DNA of 64,000 bases from positions 149,282,997 to 149,346,996 of the forward strand of contig CM076854.1 of NCBI GenBank assembly GCA_039519185.1. The letters are read 5' to 3'. Shown piece after piece: positions 23,223 through 34,929 of the stretch (its first letter is position 1; each line of letters starts with the position of its first letter). The position numbers and the translations under genes are program-made. The notes beneath the pieces are model-generated. The model saw only the letters and a list, made by a program, of their open reading frames with translations. It searched no databases and was not told where the DNA came from. This stretch comes from Astragalus membranaceus. Its lineage: Eukaryota; Streptophyta; Magnoliopsida; Fabales; Fabaceae.

Positions 23223-24797
23223 CTGATATAGAAACATTAACAAGCACATGGCAGGAGAGTGTTGACATGCTATCTTCTATTATATATACACTTGTGGCAA
23301 GAAAATCAAAAACGGTTTCCTTACTTTGTCTACACATTTTATGACATTGTTTATCATATAACTTGTTTAGAAAATAGACCTAATAGTAGTATAGTACAAT
23401 TCTAATATACTATGATGCTATTTGACAAACCATTACTTCAGTTGAGTCTCACCATGAACGCCAGTGTCTTTTACAATGGACATAAATTTCTCAGTACCAC
23501 GCTTCAGTATTGGGTTGTAATAAGTAAACAGTGCAATTGGACAAGATAATTGAGGAACAACCTGCAAAATCAACCATCGAGAATGATCACCATCCCATGA
23601 ATCCAAGAGAAGATACATTTGAAAAAACAATAAGAGACGGTTTTTGAACTCCCCCTTCTAAGAAGTTTTAACTAGGTATTAATGCACAAAAACAATCCTG
23701 CCAAAGGTTCAAATTGGTGGAATACATCATGGTTTTATGGAATTATTACAAAGTAGGGTTGTTCAAGTTTAAAAGCATCTTCTTCATAACAAAGGTTTAA
23801 AAGCATCTTCTTCCCTTCAAGAACAAGGGTAGAGGATAGACATCAGTGGTTCAAACTTCATAACAAATTAGAAACTTGTGATATTTGCATACCTAATTTG
23901 TCAAATACAGATTAGTAGGAAAGATTAATAAATGATTTGTTAATGAAAATTAATTATTGCAGCAGAGCTTCCTATCGGCAGATTCTGACAGTAACAATTA
24001 AATAAATGGCAAATAGCTGCATAAATTTACCTCCTTCAGCATAGAAATAATCGCATCAAAATTGGTCCCCCTTGCTAATGATCGTGTGGCAGCAGCCTGA
24101 ACAGAAAGACACATCAGTTTGAGAATCAGGCAGTGCTAAATATCGCTAGAAAAGAAGAAAAAAGCAAACCTGGATAACAGGACCATCAGCCAAAGGATCG
24201 GAGTATGGAACACCTAGCTCAATTATGTCCGATCCACATGAATCGAGCACTTTTAGTGCTTCTGCTGTGGTTGAAAGGTCGGGATCACCAGCTGTGATGT
24301 ATGGGATTAAAGCCACCTAGACACAAACATTGTTCTTAGAAAATAATCATTTGGTAGTCAGGAATAGTACTCCGACTTGTCACTTTGCAATAAAGATCAC
24401 ATGGTACAAAGCATAAATAGAGTTACTAATCCATAATAACTAGGCAAGGAATAGTTATTGATTTAACAAAGCATGGAAGGTAAAATCAGAAAATCAGATT
24501 AATTATAATTTAAAAACAACTGGATAATACAGTAATGTTCAAATTGATATGGGACACAATAGAAAAAATGGAATGCAAGAAACCCAGACAGAAAGAAATA
24601 TAAGCACTAACTTTTCCTTGTTTTTTCAGCCTGTTGAATGTTTCGGAGAGCCCGACTGCTTCCATGGTCCTGATCGCAGCCACCGGAGTCTGTCTTTTAA
24701 ATGAGATTATAGCTTTCTTGGAGGAGAAACCGACCTGGAAACTGGCCTCAGGTTTCTTCAGTTGCAAGAAGCAAGATGATTTCAGGGCAATGGCCAT
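21193..24797 (-). CDS. TSA1: Tryptophan synthase alpha chain, chloroplast
   Basis: Converts indole-3-glycerol phosphate to indole, which passes to the beta subunit in the plastid. Coding exons in order: 24612-24797 (ATG), 24170-24316, 24031-24096, 23453-23561, 22981-23057, 22703-22780, 21930-22007, 21624-21683, 21193-21327 (TGA). All join in frame, giving 311 residues, the usual plant length. The first 45 or so residues are Lys/Ser-rich (MAIALKSSCFLQLKKPEASF) and fit a transit peptide. The TIM-barrel core shows IPYITAGDPDL and IELGVPYSDPLADGP with both catalytic acids (Glu and Asp, equivalents of E. coli E49 and D60). The phosphate-binding parts GVTGARASVSDK and VGFGLSKPEHV are intact, as is the C-terminal GADGVIVGSAMVRLL. 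No damage is visible. Introns host an AT repeat and a small GTGTCCG element. Confidence 0.96.
21356..21565. mobile_element. GTGTCCG-type small element in a TSA intron
   Basis: It starts near 'agcacagacacctct' and ends near 'gtccgagtctgtgcttc', so its ends are inverted. Inside are many 'gtgtccgtgtcg' and 'gacaccgacac' words. It is related in word content to 12613-12980. No clear target duplication. Confidence 0.6.
23163..23221. repeat. (AT)n microsatellite in a TSA intron
   Basis: About 29 AT units without interruption, a likely polymorphic marker. Confidence 0.97.
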
Positions 24798-25024
24798 AAA
24801 AACCAGTTTTCTTCCCAATTTCCACTGAGGAGTTGCACATGTGATTAAGCATGAGGGTAAATAAATGAAGAAAAGCACAACACCACACAACAACACGCCA
24901 AAATATTACTTAGAGTGAGCAGATGAATCTTTATGAAAGACTACTATCTATAATCTTAGTTCCACCACAAATTCAACCAGTGCATAAAATAACATATCAC
25001 ATAAAATAATATATGACCAAAACA

Positions 25025-25340
25025 AGTATGTTTGGATTCACTTTTGGGAGAGCCAAAAGTGATTCAGGATACATAAAATTGCTTTCGACATATTTAGGTG
25101 TTCTCAAGTAAAATTAATTGTGCCTCTAGAATTGATTTTAACAGGAAGATAGGACTTGCAGCTTTTGCTTCCAAAATTTATTTCTACTCTCAAACTTATT
25201 GGTTTAACTCACTTTTATGCAAATTCATTCCAACATAAATCACTTTACATTCAACTTACTTTCATTCAAAATCAATTCTATAACATCAATTCATTCAAAA
25301 TCAATTTTTGCCACCACATAACCAAACACGAACTAAGAAC
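25025..25340. mobile_element. MITE-like element in the TSA leader intron
   Basis: The left edge reads 'tgtttggattcactttt' and the right edge complements to 'cgtgtttggttatg', giving short imperfect inverted ends. Inside are repeated 'caaaatcaatt' and 'attcattc' words. I recall this type as a common small legume element; target duplication not resolved. Confidence 0.5.
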
Positions 25341-25761
25341 AAATTGACAAAGGAAGCTGGACTGTACTGACAATAAGACCTGCTTTATTTTCTATTTAGG
25401 TTCATTTATGATGCTGTGTGTTCTCTCTACCGGAATGGAATTGCTATTGAATGAAAAGTGTGGGAACTCCCATTCCCATGAGGAAAACAACGTACCCAAC
25501 CCATCAACATTCAAAAAAAATAAAATAGAGCAGCATGACAAGATGATGATACCTTGGCTTGACAAAATCCAGAAACCAATTGAACAACTACTAAGCTTTT
25601 TACAGAAACCAAAATCGATTATTTGTGCAAAAGCAATGAACTAAGTCAATGGCGGCACTTGCATTTTCACAGCTCAGTCTATGAAGAATTTGTAACTGGG
25701 AAATGCTGAATGAAAAAACGGAATGAGAAAAATAAACAAATGAGAGTCAGAATCGCCGTAC

Positions 25762-25850
25762 CTTGGAACCGAAATCAAAGGAGAGACAGAGAAAGGGATT
25801 TGGTTTTACTGTTACTGCTGAGTACTCTCACTTCTCTTTTCTTTTGTTTA
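25762..25850 (-). other. TSA1: Probable 5' UTR exon of the TSA gene
   Basis: On the minus strand a pyrimidine-rich leader ends at a GT donor (25760-25761). An acceptor (CCTCAG) at 24825-24830 precedes the 27-bp UTR part of the first coding exon (24798-24824). This predicts a leader intron of about 0.94 kb. The transcript start near 25850 is a guess. AT-rich DNA follows to 26235. Confidence 0.55.
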
Positions 25851-26227
25851 TAAGTGGGAAATTAAAATAAATACTCAATTAATTAAAATTAAAATATAAT
25901 TTTTTTAATGTATTTTCACTTTTATTTTAAAAAGTAAACACAAAAAAAGTAATTTAAAATTTATTAATATACTTTAAAAATACAATTTTTGAACTCGACT
26001 ATAAGTAGAAAACTAATTTTACACCGAATAAGAATGGTAGTTATGTTGATTTAATTTTCTTGATTTCATATAAAAAAATGAAATAAACTACCTTGATTTT
26101 AATTATCTTCACCATTGAATTTGTACTTTTTTTGGGAGCATCTTGTTCACTAGGAAAAAATTAAAGTTACTCGAGTAATTTTGGAATAAGGATATTGAAT
26201 AATTAGTTGAGTTAGTTCAAATTTACT

Positions 26228-26400
26228 TATACAGATCCGAGAGCACTTGGATAAGAGGATAGGGGTCTCTTTCGACTTAACCAGATGTTGAGTTCGAATC
26301 CAGCCTTGGACATGTAGCAGTTTAAAGTTGATTTTATTTACAAATGTTAGATGGTAAGAAAAGAAAAGTAAGAATTGGTGTGTAGTGTTAGTTGGTACCT
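26228..26400 (+). mobile_element. tRNA-derived SINE-like repeat 1
   Basis: It contains a B-box-like GTTCGAATCC near 26290 and, about 40 bp before, a weak A-box-like 'gagcacttggataagagg'. A T-rich tail follows. It looks tRNA-derived but too altered to be a tRNA gene. Confidence 0.45.
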
Positions 26401-26457
26401 ACAATTCAACTTCCAAAGTATTTTTTACATTTCTTACAAAAATATCGTACTTTGCCA

Positions 26458-26605
26458 ATGAAGGTTGGCTCAGTTGGTAAGGAGTTGACGCATTCTCCAC
26501 AAGGGTGTGGGTTCAACTCCCGCCGGCATGAGTGATTTGTAAGTACCTCTGTAAGCTTTGAAAGAGGTGTGTCTTGTCATAAAAAGGATTTCCCTTACTT
26601 ATAGT
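26458..26605 (+). mobile_element. tRNA-derived SINE-like repeat 2
   Basis: A-box-like TGGCTCAGTTGG near 26466 and B-box-like GGTTCAACTCC near 26511 are well placed for a Pol III promoter. The sequence continues about 90 bp beyond as a non-tRNA body ending in a TTTCCCTTA-like tail. The stem arms do not close as a tRNA cloverleaf. Confidence 0.6.
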
Positions 26606-26821
26606 ACAATTTATAATTTTTTCTTACATTTTCAAATTTAAATATGTAAATCAAATGAAAACAAATATAACCGAGTTAAGTGATGATGAAGAAATGAGTC
26701 ACATGTTTTGAAATATTCATTTCATCTTTTTATTTTCTTTCGCCATGTACGATGTAGCTTGTGAGGATATAAGATTCAATGATTTTTCCTACCCACCCCC
26801 ACCAAACTACTATAAATTTTA

Positions 26822-27250
26822 TATACATTTTGATTTGGATATTTGCATGTGTACAACATAAATATGTATTTCCTTGGGTTTTGAGGATGAATTTCAACTC
26901 TTTTTAAGAAACTATTAGATGGTTGGGTTATGAATTTTATTTTATAATAAATATAAAAAGTATAAATGAAGGTAAAAGACACTTAAATATTTATATTTTA
27001 ATATTATTTAGTCTAAATAAGATGAACCATATAAAAGTAAAGAAGTGTTCATTTCTTTTCTAGAAAGAAATACAAAATATTAATATTTTATTTCTAATAT
27101 AGTACATATTTTTTTGGCAACAAATTTAATACTTATTTGCATTTATTTATTTTGGTTTTAATTATTTTTCCCAAAATTGTGCACAAAATGAAGTTTCAAT
27201 TAAAATATTTTTTTTTCTAAAATAAAGTAACTCAAACTCCATCTTAAAAC
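26822..27250. repeat. AT-rich block, copy 1 of a duplication
   Basis: The stretch beginning 'acattttgatttggatattt' recurs at 27495-27935 in the same order: 'ttttgaggatgaattt', 'gaatgaaggtaaaagaca', 'tattatttagtc', 'tttgcatttattt'. Spacing is about 670 bp. Old direct duplication with no coding signal. Confidence 0.7.
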
Positions 27251-27494
27251 CATGTAAAAAAGGTCGACTAGAAGCACCCCACGATTGCCTAGTTACACCC
27301 TTAAGAACTTTTTTCCCAGGGGAATAACATAAATATCCTCAATGTGTGTGTGTGTCTAAAGAAGTTCACTGTGTACACATTAAAAACTCATGTTTACTGC
27401 ATACGCAAATTGAGTTTAAATACATATACTTAACATAATTCGAGTTTGCGAATGTTAATTCAATTTATGAACGTTAATTATATTTGCGAATGAT

Positions 27495-27935
27495 TATACA
27501 TTTTGATTTGGATATTTACATGTGTAACAATAATATGTGAATATCCTCATTGGTTTTGAGGATGAATTTTAAATTGTTTAAAGAAAATATTAGCTAATTT
27601 GGTTATGATATTAATTTATTCTAAATATAAAAAATACGAATGAAGGTAAAAGACATTTATTTTAATTTTAATATTATTTAGTCGAAATAAATTGCAGCAT
27701 ATAAAATAAATAAATAAATGCTCATTTCTTTTATAGAAGCAAATACAAAAATATTAATATTGTATTTTTCTAAAAAAATAAACAAAAAATAGTATATATT
27801 TTATTGGCAACTCATTTTGTACTAATTTGCATTTATTTGTTTTGGTTTTATAATTTTTTTTTCAAAAATACACAAAACCAAGTTTTGATTAAAAAACTAT
27901 TTTCTAAAATAAACTAACTCAAATGGCATTTCAAA
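27495..27935. repeat. AT-rich block, copy 2 of a duplication
   Basis: Diverged partner of 26822-27250. The DNA between the two holds only 'gcgaat(g)ttaatt'-type words. The following 27936-28190 is featureless. Confidence 0.7.
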
Positions 27936-28194
27936 ATAGGCTTTATATATATGGGAAATGTCATATACCCACAAGCTCGTTTAAAATTTTCTGCAAAACC
28001 TTAAACTCTTGTTCTCTCACACATTTTGCATTTCCTCTTCTTAGAGGTTAATCGCAACATCCCATCCTCTTCCATTTTCTATTTTTCATTTCATTGTATT
28101 TTTAACTACAAAATATTTATGCTTAGTTCATACACAAATTGAGTTAATATACATATGCTTCAACTCAATTCATGTATATGCATATGATCTCTAC

Positions 28195-28450
28195 CTTACA
28201 CCAGGTAGGACCGGGATGGTAGTAGGTGGGGCTCTTGCTGACGAGGTCGGATCTCTAAGTGGTCCCCAGGTGTGGTACTTACAAGGCTACTCTGATGCTC
28301 AAGTCAGTATGTGAGAATTTTAGAGTGAGGTCAGCCTTTATAGAGATCTGTGTCGGCTATGAGTCGTTGAATCGATCAGATGTATCTGAGTCATTGAGGC
28401 ATGATAGACATAAATCAGCTGATTTATTGTGGATATAGATCTTAGCCATC
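28195..28450. repeat. Retroelement-like repeat, relative of 14650-15070
   Basis: It shares the word order described for 14650-15070, ending 'aggcatgatagacata'. It may be a diverged LTR piece. Element B lies about 90 bp to its right. Confidence 0.4.
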
Positions 28451-28643
28451 GCGCGATCCAAAGTCCCTTGCTAGAGTTGGGCCTCGTGACGCTGACCCAG
28501 ACCAGACCCGAACAACATATAAACTCAATAGGCATACATTAAGGCCTTTGCTTTTCCCACACCCCCTCCTACTCGAAACACACCCCATAAGGGTGTGAAA
28601 TGACCAAAAGGCCAGGCCAAACCTCTTTTTTTTCACGAATTTT

Positions 28644-28806
28644 CACCTGTTCGAACACGGGCCTTCGAACAGGTTCGCACGCGGCCATTCGCGTGTGTTA
28701 AATATGGGGACACACCCTCTTGGGTGTTTTTCACCTGTTCGAATGGGGTCATGCGAACAGGTTCGAATGTGGTCATGCGAATATGTTCGCATGAGGCTGT
28801 TCGAAC
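28644..28806. repeat. Left subterminal repeat array of element B
   Basis: Almost identical to 16794-16957 of element A, with palindromic TTCGAACAGG and GTTCGCATG words. Confidence 0.75.
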
Positions 28807-29007
28807 CAGTGTTGCAGAGCGACAGATATTGGACGTCTCAGATTCCACCAACAGTTTTGATCAACGGCTTACAATCAGTCAAATGTGTGTCAGATAAAGG
28901 AGTGGATGTCAATCCCTTTGGAAAATGTGTCTGAACGGATAGAATTTAAACGGCTCAGATTTGTGATCTAAAAATGAAATCAACGGCTGACATTTCACCA
29001 TGCCTAT

Positions 29008-29013
29008 TATAAA
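29008..29013 (+). promoter_or_regulatory. TATA box for the 141-residue gene of element B
   Basis: TATAAA about 95 bp before the start codon at 29108; same context as 17155-17160. Confidence 0.55.
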
Positions 29014-29107
29014 AGGGGGTTCACATCCTCAGACCTTCTTCACCAAACCCTAATCTGCTTCTTCACCAAAACCTACTCTCCCTCTTGACAGCTACAACCA
29101 AGCTGAA

Positions 29108-29533
29108 ATGGAATGGCAATTGTGCTCAACCCAGTACTCATCCACCAAATTCCTAACTGCCCTTCATCACCATGGGACTGTCACCACCGACGAACATGGT
29201 GTTGTGTTTCGTTGTCCTAACCATGTATTCTGCAGGATGAGTAAGGACATCACCTTCGCCCAACTGAAGGAAAAGGCTGAGAGGAAGATTCGTCCAGAGG
29301 GAGCGTGGCGTAAAGACGTGGCGCGTATACGTTACCGAAAGTACAACCGGCTTGATTACGGGACTGGCTATTTTACAGTTATGGAGATCCGCAACGATGA
29401 CGACGTTGGGACCATGATGGAATATCATGCTACACTTCCGATGGGGCGACAAGTCTTAGAGTTGTACGTGGACACAATACGCACTCCAGAAGAGATCATT
29501 TATCTTCTGGAACAGGGACGACCGAAACACTAG
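29108..29533 (+). CDS. 141-residue element-encoded protein (B copy), MULE N-terminal-like
   Basis: The frame is fully open and the length equals the A copy (17255-17680). Of the roughly six base differences that I counted, about four change a residue (for example the C-terminal Leu/Arg before PKH). That is not enough to judge selection. It has its own TATA box and an AATAAA signal near 29617. Conserved pieces include CPNHVFCRMSKDITFAQL and RNDDDVGTMMEYHATL. Its function is unknown; by resemblance it may be the detached N-terminal module of a MULE transposase. Confidence 0.72.
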   Translation: MEWQLCSTQYSSTKFLTALHHHGTVTTDEHGVVFRCPNHVFCRMSKDITFAQLKEKAERKIRPEGAWRKDVARIRYRKYNRLDYGTGYFTVMEIRNDDDVGTMMEYHATLPMGRQVLELYVDTIRTPEEIIYLLEQGRPKH

Positions 29534-29738
29534 TTTCTTAGTTAGTTGTTTGCTTATGTTGGTTTTATGTCTTTCGTATTTCATGTCTTTCGTATTTCAT
29601 GTATGGTTATGGTTTGTAATAAAAAGGCAATAAATTTGCGCCAAATTAAGTAGATGACATCACAAAATACTTAATAATATCAAAAGTAGTTAAATTATAC
29701 AAAAGTTCCAAACAGTTAAATTATACAAATATCCCCCC

Positions 29739-31717
29739 CTACTGGGTGTTGCGCCCCCTCCTCTGATACACATTGACGATCCTCCTCCTAAGCCTACGGA
29801 AGGGGTTGAGCAACCTCTTGATGCGCTGAAAGACGCTCCTGGTTGGCTCTGGGACATTATCATTGATGGTCCCATCCATCTCATCCACCATATCCAGGAG
29901 CTCTGGCAGCATCTGTCAAACAAATAACATAACATTATTTAAATAAGTAGAAGAAACTTATTACTGTAATTAACATAAAAAACACGTACCACACTGACAT
30001 CCGGCTCATCCACAAGCTCTACATAATTTTCAGGGAAGGCAAAGGGATGTGAGACCCTAGAAAACCATGGAAAGTAGCCCGGCACCGTGTTTGAGGAGTA
30101 CGGCACACAGGGATGCCCCCGCGCCACCAAGTGGTCCTGGAACTGTGTCCACCCCGTGAGAGTACAGACGGCCCGATTTGCAGGTCTGGGCTCCTCCGGG
30201 ATGTGCTGTACCTGGCCAAACTGTCTGACCACTCTATCCGGCAAATGGCTCACCATACAGCCAGCACTCCGGATGAACCCTCTGAACCTGCCCAGCTCCT
30301 CAAAGGGTCTCTCCTGCCTATGGCCTGTGTAGGGGTCCCAGGTGACCTCCTCACGGTGTAGCCGGTCAAGGCACAGTCTGATGGTGTGTGACTTGATGGC
30401 CCCGGGGCCATCCCTACATAGCCATTTCTTCGCCCGTGGCATACTCTCAACATATTCTGGGTGCACCACCCAAGATGTAAAATTGGCACTCTGGAAGTGC
30501 TCAAAAATCCAACCCTGTAATGAACATATCATTGGTTGATTATAAATCTGAAAGTAAACCTAAAGCAAACTTATAAAAAAAAAAGTAAGTTTTATACCTG
30601 TAGTAGAGCCATATGACCAGCCATCTTCTTCGTCTTCTTTCTTGAAGCATCCTTCAGCTGATCATACATATGGGCAAGGGCCATTGCCCCCCAGCAGTAG
30701 TCTCCAACATTGTTCAAATCAAGAAGCATACCTAGGTAGCCAAGCTTAACCTTGCTTCCTGACTTGTCTGCGAACAATGTGCAGCCCAAAAGATAGAGCA
30801 AATAGGCCCTAGCAGCATGATGCCACCTCTGCTCAGCTATGGCTGGGTGGTAGACATGATCCCTCAGCCATACAAGACCAACTGACAACCCTCGCGCAGA
30901 AGTCTGTTCAGCGGCATCTTGGGGGGTGGCCCCCAAATAGTCAATCAGCAGCTGCTCTCCCTGCCACGAAGTCCAGTCAGGCATGTCATAGAACTGGCCC
31001 GTGATGGGGATGTGTAGCAGCTGGGATACATCATCAAGGGTGATAGACATCTCACCCACAGGAAGGTGGAATGATGATGTATCCGGCTGCCAACGCTCTA
31101 TGAATGCGTTCAGCAGCCCCTTGTGAGTGAGGGGAAAACCAAGTCCTATGAGAGGGAACAACCCCGATAGGATAAGAGTCTCCCTGATCCTAGCATGGAC
31201 CACAAGGTTAACCGGTCCATGTGGAATCGTAGTTATGTCCGGCCGAACCTGCATTGACAAATGACACCGGCACAATAAGCCAATATGTTCAACAAAATAA
31301 GAAACAAAATTGACAACACGCTATTATATAACAATAACTTACCCGGCCAGCATAGAACTCAGTCAAAATATGAGACCCGTATGTGGGCAAGACAGAACCA
31401 TCAACAGGTCCACCAGGGAATGGGAATGTAGCCCTAGGAGCAGCAGCAGGCTCCTGAGGCTCAACATCCTCCTCATGTTGAGCACCTCCCTCCTCATGTG
31501 CATGACCAGAAGGGCCGGCCAGCTCATATGCCGGAAATTGAGCATCACGCTCAACATCCCGGACAATATCATCAACCTCCGGTGGGGCAGGAGGGACGTC
31601 CCTACGCCTACCCCTCCGGGAAGGTTCAGCTCCATCTTGCCTCTGTTTGCGTTCGGAAGCCGTCGGGGGTGGCCTACGCTCCGGCTGTTGCGAACTACCG
31701 CCACGATGCCTCACCAT
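29739..31717 (-). CDS. Plant mobile domain (PMD) protein, B copy, full length
   Basis: Four coding exons in order: 31343-31717 (ATG), 30598-31248, 29990-30514, 29739-29912 (TAG). All introns are GT-AG and all joins are phase 0, giving 574 residues. The N-terminal 125 residues are low complexity. Exon 2 carries the PMD core (LILSGLFPLIGLGF, LDDVSQLLHIPITGQF, RARAYL-like helices, YLGMLLDLNNVGDYCWG). Exon 3 continues with GWIFEHFQSANFTSW, WDPYTGHRQERPFEEL and CTLTGWTQFQDHLVARG. Exon 4 ends in the basic tail RIKRLLNPFRRLRRRIVNV. This layout matches MAIN/MAIL1 and PP7-long-form-type PMD proteins, by memory of the family. No stop or frameshift is seen, so it may be expressed. A host function is unproven. 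Confidence 0.85.
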
Positions 31718-31784
31718 ATCTGAAACAACAACCATTAAACCAATTAAGCAACATAATCAGCAAAAAAACAGGAACAATTCTGTC

Positions 31785-31935
31785 ACACCTGTTCGAACAG
31801 CATCATTCGCACCTGTTCGAACAGAAGCATTCGCACGTGTTCGAACAACCCCATTCGAACGGGGGTGTTCGCATGGCCTCATTCGAACGGTGTTCGCATG
31901 ACCTCATTCGAACACCTTCGTTCCCAGAAACGTTC
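31785..31935. repeat. Right subterminal repeat array of element B
   Basis: Inverted and direct TTCGAAC and GTTCGCATG words matching 19150-19318. The part right of 31920 differs from element A, so the two copies have different right-hand ends apart from the inverted repeat. Confidence 0.75.
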
Positions 31936-32273
31936 GGGGAAGGCCAACCGAACGCGTCGCATATGCAGAAAAAATAAAAACGATGAAATGGAAAGACAGG
32001 AAAGTGAGGGAGGGAGTACCTGGTGCGTAGAATGCGAGATTGAAGCTTCAAAAATGGTGGAGTTGAGATTGAGAGGGAGAGTGAGGGTGAGAAATCGAAT
32101 TTGGGGTGGGGGAGGCGTTAGGGTTCGGTTGAGAGTGAAGGGGGTGTGAGAGTGTTTGGGAGGGAGAGTGAGAGATGAAATGTTTTTAATTGAAGGGTAT
32201 TTTAGGGATTTAGGGGGTTTGGGGGTGTGTGGTGAGTAGGAGGGGGTGTGGGAAAAGTAAAATCCTACATTAA

Positions 32274-32682
32274 AGCACGTTTTTAGTGCGTTCGCAAACT
32301 GAGTTCACGTCCCTGTACTTGTACGTGATTTATTTCTTAAAATATTATGTAATATTGAAAACAATTTCCACCTTTACGAGATTCTTAAATTCTCGGTCAT
32401 GTGAGAATATTTTATCAAAAAATATAAATGAATTTTTTTAAAATTTTATTGAAAATATTTACCGAATAGTTAAATATAAACACAGTTAGTGTAATTATTT
32501 TTCAGATCAATTTTATTTGTGACTTATGTTAGTTGCGATTAAGTCAAATATTTTTAATTATGTGTTAACTATGATTGGTTGGTGGTGTAATTTTTTTGTT
32601 GACAACCGGATACTAATTTAATCCTTTACCAAATATTAATTTAATCCCTTACCAAATAATCAAATATGATAATTCCAAATTC
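32274..32682. other. AT-rich intergenic DNA
   Basis: No gene, RNA or repeat end recognised. Confidence 0.5.
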
Positions 32683-33728
32683 TCAAATTAATCTATTATA
32701 AATTTATACCAATTCACTGCATATGGTTTTACCAATACATCCATTCTATCTAAAAGATACCTCAAATTTTTTAGGGTAAAAATGTCATTACACTCTATTT
32801 CTTTTTTTTTCTCTTTATTCTTACTCTCTTTCTTACTTTTCACTTTTCTCTTACACTCTCTTTCTTCCTTTTTTCTCTTTCTTCTAACACTCTCTTTACT
32901 CCTTTTCACTTTTCTTTCACACTCTCTTTCTTCCTTTTTTTCATTTTACTTTACTTTTCCCATAAATAATTATTTTCTTTCTCTTATCACTTCACTTTAA
33001 TTCTTTTAACCAAATTTCTAAATTTATACAAACACTACTCTTTTAAAATTACCTATAAAAATGAAAATGAGTCACACTAAAAAACATAAAAAACTATCAC
33101 CTTTTTTGAAAACGTTATCACCTTAAAATTTTAATTTTTCTCTCCAAAATCTATTTACACTCTTATTAATAATCTACTATCACCTCTTATTGATAATCTA
33201 CTGTCTATCTACTATAGATTTACACCAACTCACCACATATGATTTTACCAATACCCTCATTCAATCTAAAAGACACCTCAAAATTTTGAGGGTAAAAATA
33301 TCATTACACTCTATTTTTTTTTCTCTTTATTCTTACACTCTCTTTCTTACTTTTCACTTTTCTCTTACACTCTCTTTCTTCCTTTTTTCTCTTTCTTCTC
33401 ACACTCTCTTTCCTCATTTTCACTTTTCGTTTACACTCTCTTTCTTCCTTTTTTTTCTTTTTACTTTACTTTTCCCATAAATAATTATTCTCTTTCTCTT
33501 ATCACTTCACTTTAATTCTTTTAACTAAATTTCTAAATTTATACAAACACTACTCTATTAAAATTACCTATAAAAATGTAATTGAGTCATACTAAAAAAA
33601 AAAAAAAAACTATCACGTTTTTTGAAAACGTTATCACCTTAAAATTTTAATTTTTCTCTCCAAAATCCGTTTACACTCTTATTGATAATCTACTATCTCC
33701 TCTTATTGATAATCTACTATCTATCTTT
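32683..33728. repeat. Two tandem copies of a roughly 516-bp unit
   Basis: The block at about 32683-33198 is repeated at about 33199-33728. Both carry 'ttttaccaatac', 'ctaaaaga(t/c)acctcaaa', a long CT-rich run (ttctctttattcttac..., near 32805 and 33320), 'aaatttctaaatttatac' and 'aaaacgttatcacc'. The CT runs give low-complexity open frames that are not genes. Confidence 0.8.
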
Positions 33729-34900
33729 TACGATCTACTATAATCAACTAATCAACTAAAATAATCAATTGAAACTACGAGATAACTACAATAATATATA
33801 AAAAAAAAACACGGGACAACTGCACTGATATATAAAAAAAAACACAGTATTAATATTTGTCATTGATAATTAATTTTTTTGAAAACTACTAAAAACCTAC
33901 TATCTAAAAAACTATAAGATTTAATGACTATTTAAAATACCGATTAATATTTAAAACAAATATTTCTTATTGATAATCTACTAATCAATAAAATAATTAA
34001 TTGAAATTACGAAATAACTCCACTGATATATAAAAAACACGAGATAACTACCCTGATATATAAAAAAACATGAGATTAATATTTGTCATTGATAATTAAA
34101 ATTTTTGAAGACTACTACTATAAACCTACTATCTAAAAAACAAGAAGACTTAATGACTATTTAAATTAGTAATTAATATTTAAAACAAATATTTCTTATT
34201 GATAATCTAATATCTAACTTGTATTATCTACTATAATCTACTAATCAACTAAAATAATCAATTGAAACTACGAGATAACTGCACTGATAAATAAAAAACA
34301 CGGGATAACCGTAGTGATATATAAAAAAACACGGGATTAATATTTACCATTGATATTTATAATTTTTTTGACAATTTATAATTAATATTTACCATTGATA
34401 ATTATAATTTTGGAAAACTACTATAAACCTACTATCTAAAAAAACATGGGATAACTGCAATAATCTACTATAATCTACTAATCAATGGTAAGAAAGGAAT
34501 ATTTAATTAATATTTGAAACAAATATTTCTTATTGATAATCTACTATCTACTATAATCTACTAATCAACTAAAATAATCAATTGAAACTACGAGATAACT
34601 GCATTGATATATAAAAAAAACACGGGATAACTGTAGTGATATATAATTAAACACGGGATTAATATTTTCCATTGATAATTATAATTTTTGAAGACTACTA
34701 TAATCCTACTATCTAAAAAACAAGAAGACTTAATGACTATTTAAACTGATTAATATTTAAAACACACGTGACAAATATTTGTCAATAATACCTAAAAGGA
34801 CAAATAATTGTCACTAATATTAAAAAAACACGGGATAAATATTTGTTATTGATAATCTACTATTTATCTTTTGCTATCTATAATAATCTACTAGTCTAAT
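33729..34900. repeat. Degenerate multi-copy AT-rich repeat block
   Basis: The words 'aatcaattgaaactacga', 'gataactgca', 'cacgggat', 'taatatttgtcattgataatt' and 'gacttaatgactattt' recur three to five times at irregular spacing of about 230-320 bp. The copies are diverged and no ends were found. Confidence 0.65.
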
Positions 34901-34929
34901 TTTTCAAATCAGTAGTCTAATGAAGCTCA

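Larger units (their letters stand above)
28543..32265. mobile_element. Element B: full-length PMD-carrying MULE-like transposon
   Basis: Perfect 8-bp target duplication TACATTAA at 28535-28542 and 32266-32273. The inverted ends start GG and share CTTTTCCCACACCCCCTCC. Size 3.7 kb. It has the same plan as element A but with the whole PMD gene in four coding exons. Subterminal arrays of TTCGAAC and TTCGCATG words lie inside both ends. Neither gene looks like a DDE transposase, so movement would need a partner element. Confidence 0.88.

Noticed and set aside
22934..23344. Plus-strand frame with Ile-Tyr repeats
   Set aside because: It spans the AT microsatellite and antisense of a TSA exon; the real gene is on the minus strand.
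26458..26540. Possible tRNA gene
   Set aside because: A and B boxes are present, but the acceptor and anticodon arms do not pair; a SINE fits better.
32782..33480. Leu-Ser-Phe-rich frames that look like membrane proteins
   Set aside because: They are translations of CT-rich low-complexity DNA in a tandem repeat.
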